The notes under the pieces are model-generated. The model was not told the DNA's origin. It made no database searches and was given only the letters and a program-made list of their open reading frames with translations. A DNA stretch of 30,046 nucleotides from Thiobacillaceae bacterium (lineage in GTDB: Bacteria; Pseudomonadota; Gammaproteobacteria; Burkholderiales; Thiobacillaceae): assembly GCA_024643305.1 (NCBI GenBank), contig JAHENE010000001.1, positions 1 to 30,046 of the forward strand. Direction: 5' to 3'. The translations under genes were made by a program, and so were the position numbers. Below, one piece after another: positions 18,486-26,039 of this stretch; positions within the stretch are counted from its first letter, which is position 1; every line of letters starts with the position of its first letter.

Positions 18486-18899
18486 CTACTCGATCAATTG
18501 CCAATGCGCCTGCTTGAGGATGAACCGATGGGACGCTTTATCGAGATCGGTGCCGGCGGGTACGGGCACGCCGTGACGCTGCAACGTATTATCCCCGGAG
18601 ACAAAAACCGGCAAGCCATGGTCTTCATCGAGTGTTCCTGTCACGCGGACCTTCTTGCCCCGGTCGCCGCCCGCATAGAAGCCATCAGGCCATGCGTTCA
18701 AACCGTCGATCCAGAGGTGAATGTCATCCCCGACCAGCTCTGCGCCCATTGGCCGGTTTACCGCCCAGCCTTCCACAGTAATGGTCTTGCCGATGTTTTC
18801 ACGTGCCACGGGTTGAGACGTCATTTGGATATTTTGGGTATGTTGTACGCAGCCGCCAAGGATGACGGCAAGAAACAAAAATGAAATAGTCTGCTTCAT
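18486..18899 (-). CDS. Lipoprotein with possible OB-like fold
   Basis: This 137-residue protein has a lipoprotein signal with lipobox L-G-G-C17, so it should be lipid-anchored in the inner or outer membrane. The mature part reads as alternating strands: ITVEGWAVN, DDIHLWIDG, KKVRVTGTL, GLPVFVSGD. The phrase GKTITVEGWAVN ... GKKVRVTGTL is what OB-fold envelope proteins often show, though this is by eye only. It is transcribed against the preceding exported gene and divergently from the gene at 19102, with about 200 bases between, where both promoters should lie. No catalytic motif is visible. Confidence 0.65.
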   Translation of the reverse strand: MKQTISFLFLAVILGGCVQHTQNIQMTSQPVARENIGKTITVEGWAVNRPMGAELVGDDIHLWIDGLNAWPDGFYAGGDRGKKVRVTGTLDEDHGLPVFVSGDNTLQRHGVPVPAGTDLDKASHRFILKQAHWQLIE

Positions 18900-19101
18900 T
18901 CAGATGTCTGCCTGACGACTGGCTGGCAGCTTGCCTCCGGGAGGTTAGGGTTGTTCAATGCCATGCAGGACTTTATATTACAAGTACGCTTAATAAACAA
19001 GCGGTTGATGCGCGGGAGATTTGGGGCGAGACGGGACAAACTATTAGCCTCATTCGAATGAAAATGCGCAGGGCATACCAGCGGGGACGAGGAAAGGTGA
19101 C

Positions 19102-19551
19102 ATGACAGGAAAAGATTCCGAGAATGCGGATGAGCTGCCATTGAAATTGGCTATGCGCGTTCAGCTGGTGTTTCCTGACGGCGACTTCGAGGACATTGAT
19201 GTGACTCAGTTGGGACCAGATAGCTATCGGCTCGAAGAAACCCCTGTGTTCACTGAATGGGTAGGGCGATTTGATGTTTTCGAGGCCGAACGGTCTGGCG
19301 AGGGCCGTTTGCGGTTTCTACGCATAGTCGAACACTCCCCGTTTGAAATGCACAGTTATGTTTTGTCGAGAGAAATTGTCGAGACTGGGGAATTCGAGTC
19401 ATTCATTGAGGCGGTCGTCAGGGATGGAGGACGCTGGGAGCGCATGATGGGAAGCATCCTGACTCTGTATCTTCCAAAAACCTCGGCACTGAATCCACGG
19501 GAAGTGATCCAGGCGATTCAAGACAAGTTGGCGGCTGGCAAACCCGTATAA
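19102..19551 (+). CDS. DUF4265-like cytoplasmic protein
   Basis: This 149-residue protein lacks a signal peptide, unlike most neighbours, and is likely cytoplasmic. It has the strand order of DUF4265-type proteins: a first strand MRVQLVFPDGDFEDID, then DSYRLEETPVF, then DVFEAERS and a later helix FESFIEAVVRDGG. The family call rests on memory of that pattern. The same opening half (F-P-[DE], YRLEETP, D-V-[FI]-E-A) recurs at the C-terminus of the next gene's product, so the two are probably related by domain duplication. The genes are 31 bases apart on one strand and likely cotranscribed. AGGAAAGGTGAC before the ATG gives a usable ribosome binding site. Confidence 0.6.
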   Translation: MTGKDSENADELPLKLAMRVQLVFPDGDFEDIDVTQLGPDSYRLEETPVFTEWVGRFDVFEAERSGEGRLRFLRIVEHSPFEMHSYVLSREIVETGEFESFIEAVVRDGGRWERMMGSILTLYLPKTSALNPREVIQAIQDKLAAGKPV

Positions 19552-19582
19552 CCTATAAGCATAATCCCCCACAAAAAACTCG

Positions 19583-21559
19583 ATGAAGCTCACGCAGGTT
19601 TTTGACAAGATTATTGGCGTGCTGTCCGCGCGGGGGGGAGCCGCGCCTGCGAAAGACTCTTTGGCGCCAGCCGCTGTACTTGCCGATGCCATTGGGCAGA
19701 CAGATGCCGCCAAAGTCCGGGAAGCCATCCGCAAGGGCGCGGATGTCAATTTCCGCTACCCGAATGGCGATACTTTTTTTCACAAGATCATCCTCGATGC
19801 CGGCGAGCAAACGCAGTCATATCAGGATTGGGATGAGGAGAAATGTTTCGATGCCGTTCGCCTGGGATTCGACAATGAAGGCTTGATGGAGCAGGCCCGG
19901 CGTCTGTATATCCTGCGCCTGCTGTTGGAAGCGGGTTTGGATACAGAAGCGAAAAGCTCCAGCGGAGAAAGTGCGCTCGAACTTGCGCAGCGACTTGGAC
20001 GAACCGCATTTGCCGACTTTCTTGGGCAGAGAAAGCATCGTGACGAGAACACTGAAAAGCCGCAGGAAGTGAAGCCTGTGGCCAATGGCAGTGAACTGTT
20101 CGAGGCAGTCGATGGGCTTGGGGTCAAGTGGATAGAGGAAATCGTAAAGGGCGGAGTCGATGTCAATATCAGTGACGAGGACGGCAACTCAGCCTTGCAT
20201 AAAGCAGTGACATACGACAACGAGGCAGCACTGACATACAAGACGCTGTCTCGTGAAGAAGTCATCAAAAAGGGAGACACTTTTCCAGGCGGTTGGCCCG
20301 AAGGTCTGTTGGAGCATGGCCGTCGGCTCGACATGATCGGCAAGCTCCTGGAGTTGGGCGCCAACCCCAATGCGGCGAACAAGCTTGGTGAGACTCCGCT
20401 GAGTCTTGCGCGAAATTCAGAAAATACCGCGTTCGCAAGCTTGCTGGAGACTGCTGATTCTGCGCGTGGTAAGGGCGTGGCAAAGACCTCGGCATGGAAC
20501 GGCGCCGAGGCATTAAAGGCAGCCTACCGCGCGTCCGGTTTCGAAATTGCTGAAGCCATTCCTAATCATCCTGCGTCCAATAGGACCCCTTTGTATGGGT
20601 ACGCCAAGGCATTTTCATACAGCAATAAAAATACGCGAGGCGTAATGATCTTCTGTGTTCGCGAGTGGGAAGAGCCGGTTGTCAGGGCAGTATTGAACTA
20701 TTGCCACTTGTTGCGTAGCCTCGCTCCGGGCCATGAACTGAAGGTGACAAGCCCACATCCACTTCCCTCGATGCTGGAATACCTGATTTCTGGCACGCCG
20801 TCAGCGAATCTCGCCATTCGGCTTGTGATGCAATTGCCTGTTCTGGACGAGCTTTCTCCAAACCGCGCCACCCTGATCGCCGATCTGGTTTTGCTGGTAC
20901 TAAAGGAGAACATTGATCCACGGTTGGATATGGATCAGCCAGACTTGATCAAACGGCTCGATTCCTTGATTCTTGCCATGGCTGGCGATTCCAGTGCGAC
21001 AGGGTATGTTCCCCTTCAGGCAATCATGGCACTGGGCTGCCTTGCAGGAGAATGCATGCGCCGGAGATGGACGCATGTCGGTGATGTGGATGTCCATTGG
21101 ATAGATACCAATCAGGAAACCTCCACTGAGCCAATTGCTCTGGAAATTAGAGCCGGAGACAAGAAAACTATTGTCAATCCGATCGGAAAGGCCAGAAAAC
21201 ACTACCTCAACGGTGGCGAGGATTCGCTGGAAGGATTAAGCAAATATGTCGAATCCACCCTGGCCGAGGCTAAGCATGAGACAGATCGATATGAGCAACG
21301 CATGCATGCCACGATATATTTCCCGGAGGACAATGATGACATGGTAAATCTTGCCCCAGTTCAAACACTACCGGTGACGCGCATCGGATATATGCGTTAT
21401 CGCCTGGAGGAGACGCCTGCTGTAACTTTCACGTCGAAGCTTCAATGTGGGGACGTCATTGAGGCACGGCTGGTGATTGAGCCCGAACTACCCAGGCCCG
21501 GGCATGGACGATGCTGGGAGTTGCGGCACACGGCTACGGTGAGGCGCGCTAATCCGTAA
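19583..21559 (+). CDS. Ankyrin-repeat protein with C-terminal DUF4265-like segment
   Basis: The product is 658 residues with no signal peptide. Two ankyrin blocks are visible. The first, at about 33-150, has KVREAIRKGADVNFRYPNGD, LLLEAGLDTEAKSSSGESAL and LAQRLGRTAFADFL; the second, at about 175-295, has VKGGVDVNISDEDGNSALHKA and LLELGANPNAANKLGETPLS. A middle region (about 310-540) is helical and unfamiliar. The last 90 residues (from MHATIYFPED) repeat the start of the preceding gene's product, including YRLEETP. Ankyrin proteins mediate protein binding, and together with the 19102 product this may be a two-gene unit. In bacteria such proteins sometimes serve as immunity or effector partners, but no toxin is evident here. 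Confidence 0.7.
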   Translation: MKLTQVFDKIIGVLSARGGAAPAKDSLAPAAVLADAIGQTDAAKVREAIRKGADVNFRYPNGDTFFHKIILDAGEQTQSYQDWDEEKCFDAVRLGFDNEGLMEQARRLYILRLLLEAGLDTEAKSSSGESALELAQRLGRTAFADFLGQRKHRDENTEKPQEVKPVANGSELFEAVDGLGVKWIEEIVKGGVDVNISDEDGNSALHKAVTYDNEAALTYKTLSREEVIKKGDTFPGGWPEGLLEHGRRLDMIGKLLELGANPNAANKLGETPLSLARNSENTAFASLLETADSARGKGVAKTSAWNGAEALKAAYRASGFEIAEAIPNHPASNRTPLYGYAKAFSYSNKNTRGVMIFCVREWEEPVVRAVLNYCHLLRSLAPGHELKVTSPHPLPSMLEYLISGTPSANLAIRLVMQLPVLDELSPNRATLIADLVLLVLKENIDPRLDMDQPDLIKRLDSLILAMAGDSSATGYVPLQAIMALGCLAGECMRRRWTHVGDVDVHWIDTNQETSTEPIALEIRAGDKKTIVNPIGKARKHYLNGGEDSLEGLSKYVESTLAEAKHETDRYEQRMHATIYFPEDNDDMVNLAPVQTLPVTRIGYMRYRLEETPAVTFTSKLQCGDVIEARLVIEPELPRPGHGRCWELRHTATVRRANP

Positions 21560-21585
21560 CATATTGCCCTGGTCGTGAACGCAAA

Positions 21586-22605
21586 TTATTCAACGTCACG
21601 CAAGCGAGGTGCTTCACTTGGGTTCTTTGACTTGAATCCGTAAACAACTTCCAAGTTATCTGGCATGCGTTCGAAAGCCTGCCGGAAAATCTTGCGGTAG
21701 GCTCTCTCCATAAAGTCTGAATAGTCCGGCCTTTCGCCGGAATAGTTGATTCCGATTTTCATTTTCGGATTGGTTTCATAGATATCGAATAGCCAGGACT
21801 CCTCTTGGCCGGGGACATAGAAATAAAAACTGATCTTCACATCAAAATACTCAACGACCACGCCTTCTTCGTCCAGTAGTCCCATGCGCTCATATTCAGG
21901 CTTGCGCAGCACCATTTTCTTATTGGTTTTGACCAGAACGGGCTGAATGTAAAGTATCGGTCTTTCCTTACGCTCCACCCAATCGGATTCGTGCTGATAG
22001 CCATATTCCGTAATATCACTCTCACTGCGCGTCACGAGGCCACTTATGAAGGATGTCTCAAAAATGAATCGCATGGGCGCACCCTTGAAATAATCATGCC
22101 ATTTGTGGTTCAGCAGGGGCATGAGTGCATCTCTCACCGGTGCGCTAGTAGCATATTCCGTAATGCGGCTTGTTACTGATTTATCAAAACCATCCAGGCC
22201 ATCCATCTCATACAACACAATCAATATATCGCCACCCAGACCTGGATTGTCTGCAAGATATTTCCAGTAGCGTTGCATCAATGCATGCCCATATACATTC
22301 ACCTCGTCGGAACCGACTGGAAGACTATGTGTTTTCTTTAGTGAGTCCGAGGTTTCCTGGTAATACTGTTGGAGCTTTTTAAGGGCAACTTGATAGTGAG
22401 AGTCGAGCGGCGTTAAATGCTTGTACAAGGTGTCCGAGCGATTCTTTTCTGTCCATTTCATGTAGGTGGCGTAGTCAGCCATGTTGACAGGCTTTCCCCA
22501 TGCACTTGCTTCTTCGGTGCGGTATTTGAGAGTCAGCAGGCCAGTGGCCACGAGCGCGATGACGGCAATCGCAATGAATATGCTTCTCAGTTTTTTTGTG
22601 GGCAT
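21586..22605 (-). CDS. Membrane-anchored protein, function unknown
   Basis: I set the start at the ATG ending at 22605 (MPTKKLRSIF), with GGGAGG nine bases upstream; upstream in-frame sequence is polar and unlikely. The 339-residue product has one N-terminal membrane helix (about residues 6-24, SIFIAIAVIALVATGLLTL) and a periplasmic domain. A helical part (about 45-110) is followed by a mixed region with strands such as ISFYFYVPGQEESWLFDIYE. There are no cysteines and no enzyme motif I recognise. It converges on the ankyrin gene, whose stop is only 26 bases away, with no terminator visible between them. Confidence 0.68.
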   Translation of the reverse strand: MPTKKLRSIFIAIAVIALVATGLLTLKYRTEEASAWGKPVNMADYATYMKWTEKNRSDTLYKHLTPLDSHYQVALKKLQQYYQETSDSLKKTHSLPVGSDEVNVYGHALMQRYWKYLADNPGLGGDILIVLYEMDGLDGFDKSVTSRITEYATSAPVRDALMPLLNHKWHDYFKGAPMRFIFETSFISGLVTRSESDITEYGYQHESDWVERKERPILYIQPVLVKTNKKMVLRKPEYERMGLLDEEGVVVEYFDVKISFYFYVPGQEESWLFDIYETNPKMKIGINYSGERPDYSDFMERAYRKIFRQAFERMPDNLEVVYGFKSKNPSEAPRLRDVE

Positions 22606-22869
22606 TATTTTGATCCTCCCGGATTGAGTTCGTAGCCGGATATTCAACTTGTTATGATGGCTATCAATAAGACTCTGTTGTCGTCGGGTTGTTATCGCAT
22701 GCCTTGGTCCAAGGTTGTACGCTGTTGGCTGGGTGCGATTCACAAACAGGCGCAATTGAACACAATCGCGCAGGCTCCCTCACAATTTTATCTGAAAACG
22801 GCCAAACGGGTTTTTGCAACTCGCCATGCCGGGTGGGGCACAACACATGCGCTAACCGCCTTCCATATT

Positions 22870-23319
22870 TCAACCGCGCAGCATGCCAAGCGCCATGGGC
22901 AGCCAGCGTTCCTGTATCCAGCCCGGTTCATCCAGGTGGTGAATGATTTCCGCTTTCCAGCCGGCGTGCGTAAGCTGGTTGTGCATGCCCCAGGCGGCAT
23001 TGGTGTTGGTGGAATGGATGATGACCGGACAGAGAGGCGTCAGGCCGGATAGATAATCAGCGACCTGCCGTCCGGTGCCCGGGTCGGGGTCGCTGTCTTC
23101 CAGCCGATAGAGATCGTGGTCGAGAGAAATCAGTTTTGCAGCAGGGAGCAACTCAGGCAGGTCGCGGATCATGTGTTCTGCAATACGCCACGTGCGAATA
23201 TCAATGAGTGACTGGCAGCTTGAAACGGCGCGAATGAAATTGTCCACCCTTCCGGCATTGTCTTCGAGAATCAGCCACATAAGATCATGCGCTTCCACGT
23301 TTTGTTCAAGGCTAGTCAT
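22870..23319 (-). CDS. Cyclic-phosphate-processing receiver-domain protein
   Basis: The 149-residue product matches the receiver-like family proposed to process cyclic phosphates. The signature parts are WLILEDN with a following Arg (early acidic pair), AAKLISLDHDL (central Asp-His-Asp), DPGTGRQVADYL, PVIIHSTNTNAAWGM (His-Ser-x-Asn) and a final AGW. Canonical response-regulator receivers lack the LDHDL and IHSTN motifs. It has no signal peptide and is cytoplasmic. Family members have been predicted to act in RNA or nucleotide repair and signalling; the substrate is unknown. There is no kinase or RNA ligase next to it here, so context does not help. The ATG at 23319 gives a short unconserved lead before the domain; a Met 13 codons later is an alternative start. 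Confidence 0.72.
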   Translation of the reverse strand: MTSLEQNVEAHDLMWLILEDNAGRVDNFIRAVSSCQSLIDIRTWRIAEHMIRDLPELLPAAKLISLDHDLYRLEDSDPDPGTGRQVADYLSGLTPLCPVIIHSTNTNAAWGMHNQLTHAGWKAEIIHHLDEPGWIQERWLPMALGMLRG

Positions 23320-23687
23320 TGGTAGGGGGCGTTATGATTTTGCATGTGCGAGAAGCAGCGTGTACAGATCGTACGGCTTGTGTTCGAGCGCGAGATAACG
23401 GAACAATCATGTTGTTGCTTTCCTTATGAACTGCATTCAACGGAAGTTCATGGGCTCAAAAGAAGCGATTGGTAAAAATGTACTCCAGTTAACATTCGAT
23501 AAGCAAACGTGGACGGTGGGCTGAAATGGCATGCTGGAAAGAGTGGCCGCCATGCTTGCGCGGCCTGCCTCCGAAAAAAGAATAAACCAAATGTCACAGG
23601 GGAAATCCCCGCGAGCAGGGCTTTATTCTGGATCCATTGGCCGTATATCTCTTGTGCTGAATGTCTAAATTCCGAGAGAAAGTTCTT
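23320..23687. other. Intergenic stretch without recognisable gene
   Basis: These 368 bases lie upstream of the receiver-domain gene and downstream of the next gene on the same strand. I see a small hairpin GGGG-AAAT-CCCC near 23599-23610 and a GGCCGC/GCGCGGCC inverted repeat near 23544-23563, either of which could act in termination, but neither has a T tract on the transcribed side. No coding frame is convincing. Confidence 0.4.
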
Positions 23688-24110
23688 TCAGTTATTCGGG
23701 GCAATGATGTTGTTTGGTGCAATGATGTTATTCGGCGCAATGATGTTATTCGGCGCAATTATTTTTTGTGGCGCGGAAGGGTTCATGGAGTGCGCTTTAG
23801 GGCGGGCATCCGGGCGATTGTCGACTTTTTCAGGCAGGACTGTGCCAGATTTCAAAGCGGAAGGTTTGGGCGGAGTTGGTTTTTCCGTACACTGTGTCTG
23901 TGTTTCGTTTCGGCAATTGTTTAGTTGTCCCGTTGCGTCGCAAACTTGGCGCGTGCAAGTCCGACATTGATCATAATTGCCCGATGTGTCTGCTTTCCAT
24001 TTGCCGCAGTTCCACTGAACTTCGGCCATGGCCTGGCCTGCCGCCGTACAAAGGAGCAGTGCTGCAAGAACTGCCAAGTAGCGAGAACCTGAATCGTTTC
24101 CAATAGACAT
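23688..24110 (-). CDS. Exported cysteine-rich protein with IIAPNN tail repeats
   Basis: I start the gene at the ATG ending at 24110, which has GGAGG five bases upstream; the product is 140 residues. A signal peptide should be cut after GQAMA (residue 29). The mature N-terminal part holds six cysteines spaced C-x13-C-x2-C-x4-C-x8-C-x7-C, so a small disulfide-rich fold is likely. A Pro/Lys-rich linker follows, and the protein ends in four perfect copies of IIAPNN just before the stop. The DNA copies differ at a few third positions, so the repeat seems kept at the protein level. No family is recognised. Confidence 0.65.
   Translation of the reverse strand: MSIGNDSGSRYLAVLAALLLCTAAGQAMAEVQWNCGKWKADTSGNYDQCRTCTRQVCDATGQLNNCRNETQTQCTEKPTPPKPSALKSGTVLPEKVDNRPDARPKAHSMNPSAPQKIIAPNNIIAPNNIIAPNNIIAPNN
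23691..23762 (-). repeat. Four 18-bp tandem repeats inside the coding sequence
   Basis: Each 18-base unit encodes IIAPNN, and the last ends at the stop codon. The two 5'-most units in coding orientation are identical, while the last two differ from them at a few codon third positions. Copy number could vary between strains by slippage. Confidence 0.9.
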
Positions 24111-24434
24111 ATCTGCCTCCGTTTTGGTTGGGGGTTTTTTGGAGTCTTCTCGTTTTCTTCTCTGGGGACAATGGTACATGTTTACCCTGCCTTTTTTTTC
24201 CTAATATTCAGGGCTCATGTGGCTTGAAATGGCACACAGCGCGAGTTAAAGTGGTCAGGCACGCGATGCCATCCAGCCAACGCCGATAGCCCTGTTGCTT
24301 GATGGCGTGGCGTTTTCTCCGTCCCGGGAAATCGCGGGACGAGCTTCAGGATGTGATTGCGATGTTCGGTTTATGGTATCTCCGGTTTCGTCCCGATGGG
24401 CGGGCATTTCAAACACTAAAAATGGTGCGCAATA
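24111..24434. other. Divergent intergenic region
   Basis: These 324 bases separate two divergent genes for exported proteins and should hold both promoters. They contain T-rich tracts (near 24133-24139 and 24192-24199) and a hairpin CGTCCCG / CGGGACG at 24320-24341 with an eight-base loop. I find no gene here. Confidence 0.4.
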
Positions 24435-24899
24435 ATGAAGAACACAAAAATCACATGGCGTCTTGTCGTAATCAATACCTTGTTTGTTTCAAGCCTGTTG
24501 GGATGCGCCAACAACAATAAGGTTATGGTTGACCCCGGACCCGGCGGGCAAAGTACGGCGGGTGACGCCGGCAGCGTTATCGTTCGGGACCATAGGGCTG
24601 CAAGCCAGGATGTCGTAGGTGCAAGCCGGGTTCCGGTTGTTCGAGACCAACGAACTGACAACCAGATGGCGGCGGACTGGTCCTGCAAGGGCGGTGCTGT
24701 CAAGATGATCCGGGATAATCGAGACGTTGCCGAACGTAGCGTTCTTCAATGCAGAGGTGGGTCATTCATCCGGGAAGACCGGAATGCGCCGCAGCGTGTT
24801 GAAAACTGGGAATGCAGTGCTGGGGGTGCTGTGGCGGTTGTCCGCGGCGTCCAGGACAGTAGGCTTGAATGTATCCGCGGTACGTTTGTTCTGAAATAA
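24435..24899 (+). CDS. Lipoprotein with RDHR-like and GGAV cysteine repeats
   Basis: This 154-residue protein has a lipoprotein signal with lipobox SLLGC (Cys24). The mature part carries several copies of a charged motif: IVRDHRAA, VVRDQRTD, MIRDNRDV, IREDRNAP. Two repeats of about 40 residues can be seen at the C-terminal side, each with WxC, GGAV and CxxG; the first starts at ADWSCKGGAV and the second at ENWECSAGGAV. The four cysteines probably form one disulfide per repeat. The start codon has no clear Shine-Dalgarno sequence. The next gene begins 36 bases downstream, shares a similar N-terminus (KxTW...IxTLF) and has the same R/T-D-H-R motif, so the two look like a related pair. No known family. 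Confidence 0.68.
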   Translation: MKNTKITWRLVVINTLFVSSLLGCANNNKVMVDPGPGGQSTAGDAGSVIVRDHRAASQDVVGASRVPVVRDQRTDNQMAADWSCKGGAVKMIRDNRDVAERSVLQCRGGSFIREDRNAPQRVENWECSAGGAVAVVRGVQDSRLECIRGTFVLK

Positions 24900-24934
24900 C
24901 CCCCCGACAATTTAAACAAAAGGAGCACGAGAAC

Positions 24935-25663
24935 ATGAATAACAAAAGACTCACATGGCTTCCCGCCATTATCAAAACATTGTTTTTTTCGCTAATGCTG
25001 GGCCTGGGTGTATCTGCCATTGCCGATGAAGCCATCCCCCAGCACTTGGTAAAAGCGGTTGACAAGGCACTATTAGGTAGAGGCGGCACCGACCTGAAAG
25101 TGTTTGGGCATGACTTTCGCATAAGCAATATTGCCCCAGGCCCCAAGAGGGGCTCAGGATACAAGATGCGTTTGGCTGATGGTCGGGTTGTTATTGTGCA
25201 AGGTAGCATTGACCACAAACTGAGCTTGCGCAAGGATGATGTGGTTGCCTATCGCATCATTGTCGAAGATGGAAACGTCATATCGGCGGACATCACCGAT
25301 GTGGACCGTGGTGGCTTGCTGCGCAGCATGGACTTGGGCCGAGCCGCCGACATGAATGACATGCTTCATATGTCGGCCACGCGGGAAGCGCGGGACTGGG
25401 AACAGGTAATGAGATATATCGTTGCTGTGGTTGCCGATAGACTCGTCCTCCAGGAAAACCTGGCCAAGCACCCGCGTCCGGGCTCGCAGTCCGGTTCTGG
25501 CGGTTCCGGTGATCGAGACCATCGAACCGGCAGTTCGAGTGGATCAGAAGGCGATGCTAGTCCTGCTGTCCGCGATCATCGAGACAATGGCAGCACTACT
25601 GTTACTGATCATAGGGATGGCAGTAGTGGTGCAGCCGTCACAGACCATCGAAGCAGAAACTGA
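24935..25663 (+). CDS. Exported protein with C-terminal DHR repeats
   Basis: I start at the ATG at 24935, with AAGGAG nine bases upstream, giving 242 residues. The signal peptide should be cut near VSAIA-D (residue 30). Residues 35-160 form a folded domain of strands and helices (LKVFGHDFRISNI, RVVIVQGSIDHKLSL, DDVVAYRIIVEDGNVISADI) that I do not recognise. After a Gly/Ser-rich linker the last 60 residues have four spaced copies of [RT]-D-H-R (DRDHRTG, VRDHRDN, VTDHRDG, VTDHRSRN). The motif also occurs in the lipoprotein encoded just upstream, and the two N-termini are alike. Such a charged, low-complexity tail could bind metal, nucleic acid or a partner; this is inference. A strong terminator follows. 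Confidence 0.68.
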   Translation: MNNKRLTWLPAIIKTLFFSLMLGLGVSAIADEAIPQHLVKAVDKALLGRGGTDLKVFGHDFRISNIAPGPKRGSGYKMRLADGRVVIVQGSIDHKLSLRKDDVVAYRIIVEDGNVISADITDVDRGGLLRSMDLGRAADMNDMLHMSATREARDWEQVMRYIVAVVADRLVLQENLAKHPRPGSQSGSGGSGDRDHRTGSSSGSEGDASPAVRDHRDNGSTTVTDHRDGSSGAAVTDHRSRN

Positions 25664-25729
25664 CGCTATGCGTCTGGCAGCGGTCTGAACCTGCATGGCA
25701 GGCAAGACTTTTCTGCTTGAAACTGGCAA

Positions 25730-25771
25730 GAAGCCCCGCCACTTGAAACATCAGTGGCGGGGCTTCCTGTT
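25730..25771 (+). terminator. Strong bidirectional hairpin between convergent genes
   Basis: GAAGCCCCGCCACT (25730-25743) pairs perfectly with AGTGGCGGGGCTTC (25753-25766) across a nine-base loop, followed by CTGTTTT. It lies between a + strand and a - strand gene that converge, and could terminate both. Confidence 0.85.
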
Positions 25772-25799
25772 TTCTGTCTGTGGGCGCGTAAGCTGCGCG

Positions 25800-26039
25800 C
25801 TATTGCGGGTCAGCCGCGGCAACGACGCGGATGTTCCAGCCGCTGCATTCAACCGTTTGTCCGGCGCGCATTTTTGCGGTCTTGCGGCTTTCCGGGTTGC
25901 CATCCACCGTCACTTCGCCATTGGCGATCATCAGCTTGGCCTGACCGCCGCTGTCTGCCACGCCGACAACTTTCAGCAGGTCGCATAGCGCGACATGTTC
26001 GCCGCGCAGCCTGAATTCCGTGTCGTTGGCTTGTGCCAT
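25800..26039 (-). CDS. ybcJ: S4-domain RNA-binding protein, YbcJ type
   Basis: The 79-residue protein is a single S4 RNA-binding domain. It matches the YbcJ pattern: VALCDLLKVVGVADSGGQAKLMI (seen as one block near residues 17-39), then NGEVTVDGNPESRKTAKMRAG (the KR-rich turn) and a final strand. Its size is close to E. coli YbcJ (70 residues). The ATG at 26039 overlaps the stop of the ABC-F gene (TGATG), so translation is coupled to it, which fits a shared role in RNA or ribosome function. Its exact role in cells is not established. Confidence 0.88.
   Translation of the reverse strand: MAQANDTEFRLRGEHVALCDLLKVVGVADSGGQAKLMIANGEVTVDGNPESRKTAKMRAGQTVECSGWNIRVVAAADPQ

Noticed and set aside
24585..24613. 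GGGACC inside the lipoprotein gene as a third ECF promoter
   Set aside because: No CGTCT at 17 bases and it lies within a coding sequence where it encodes the RDHR motif.
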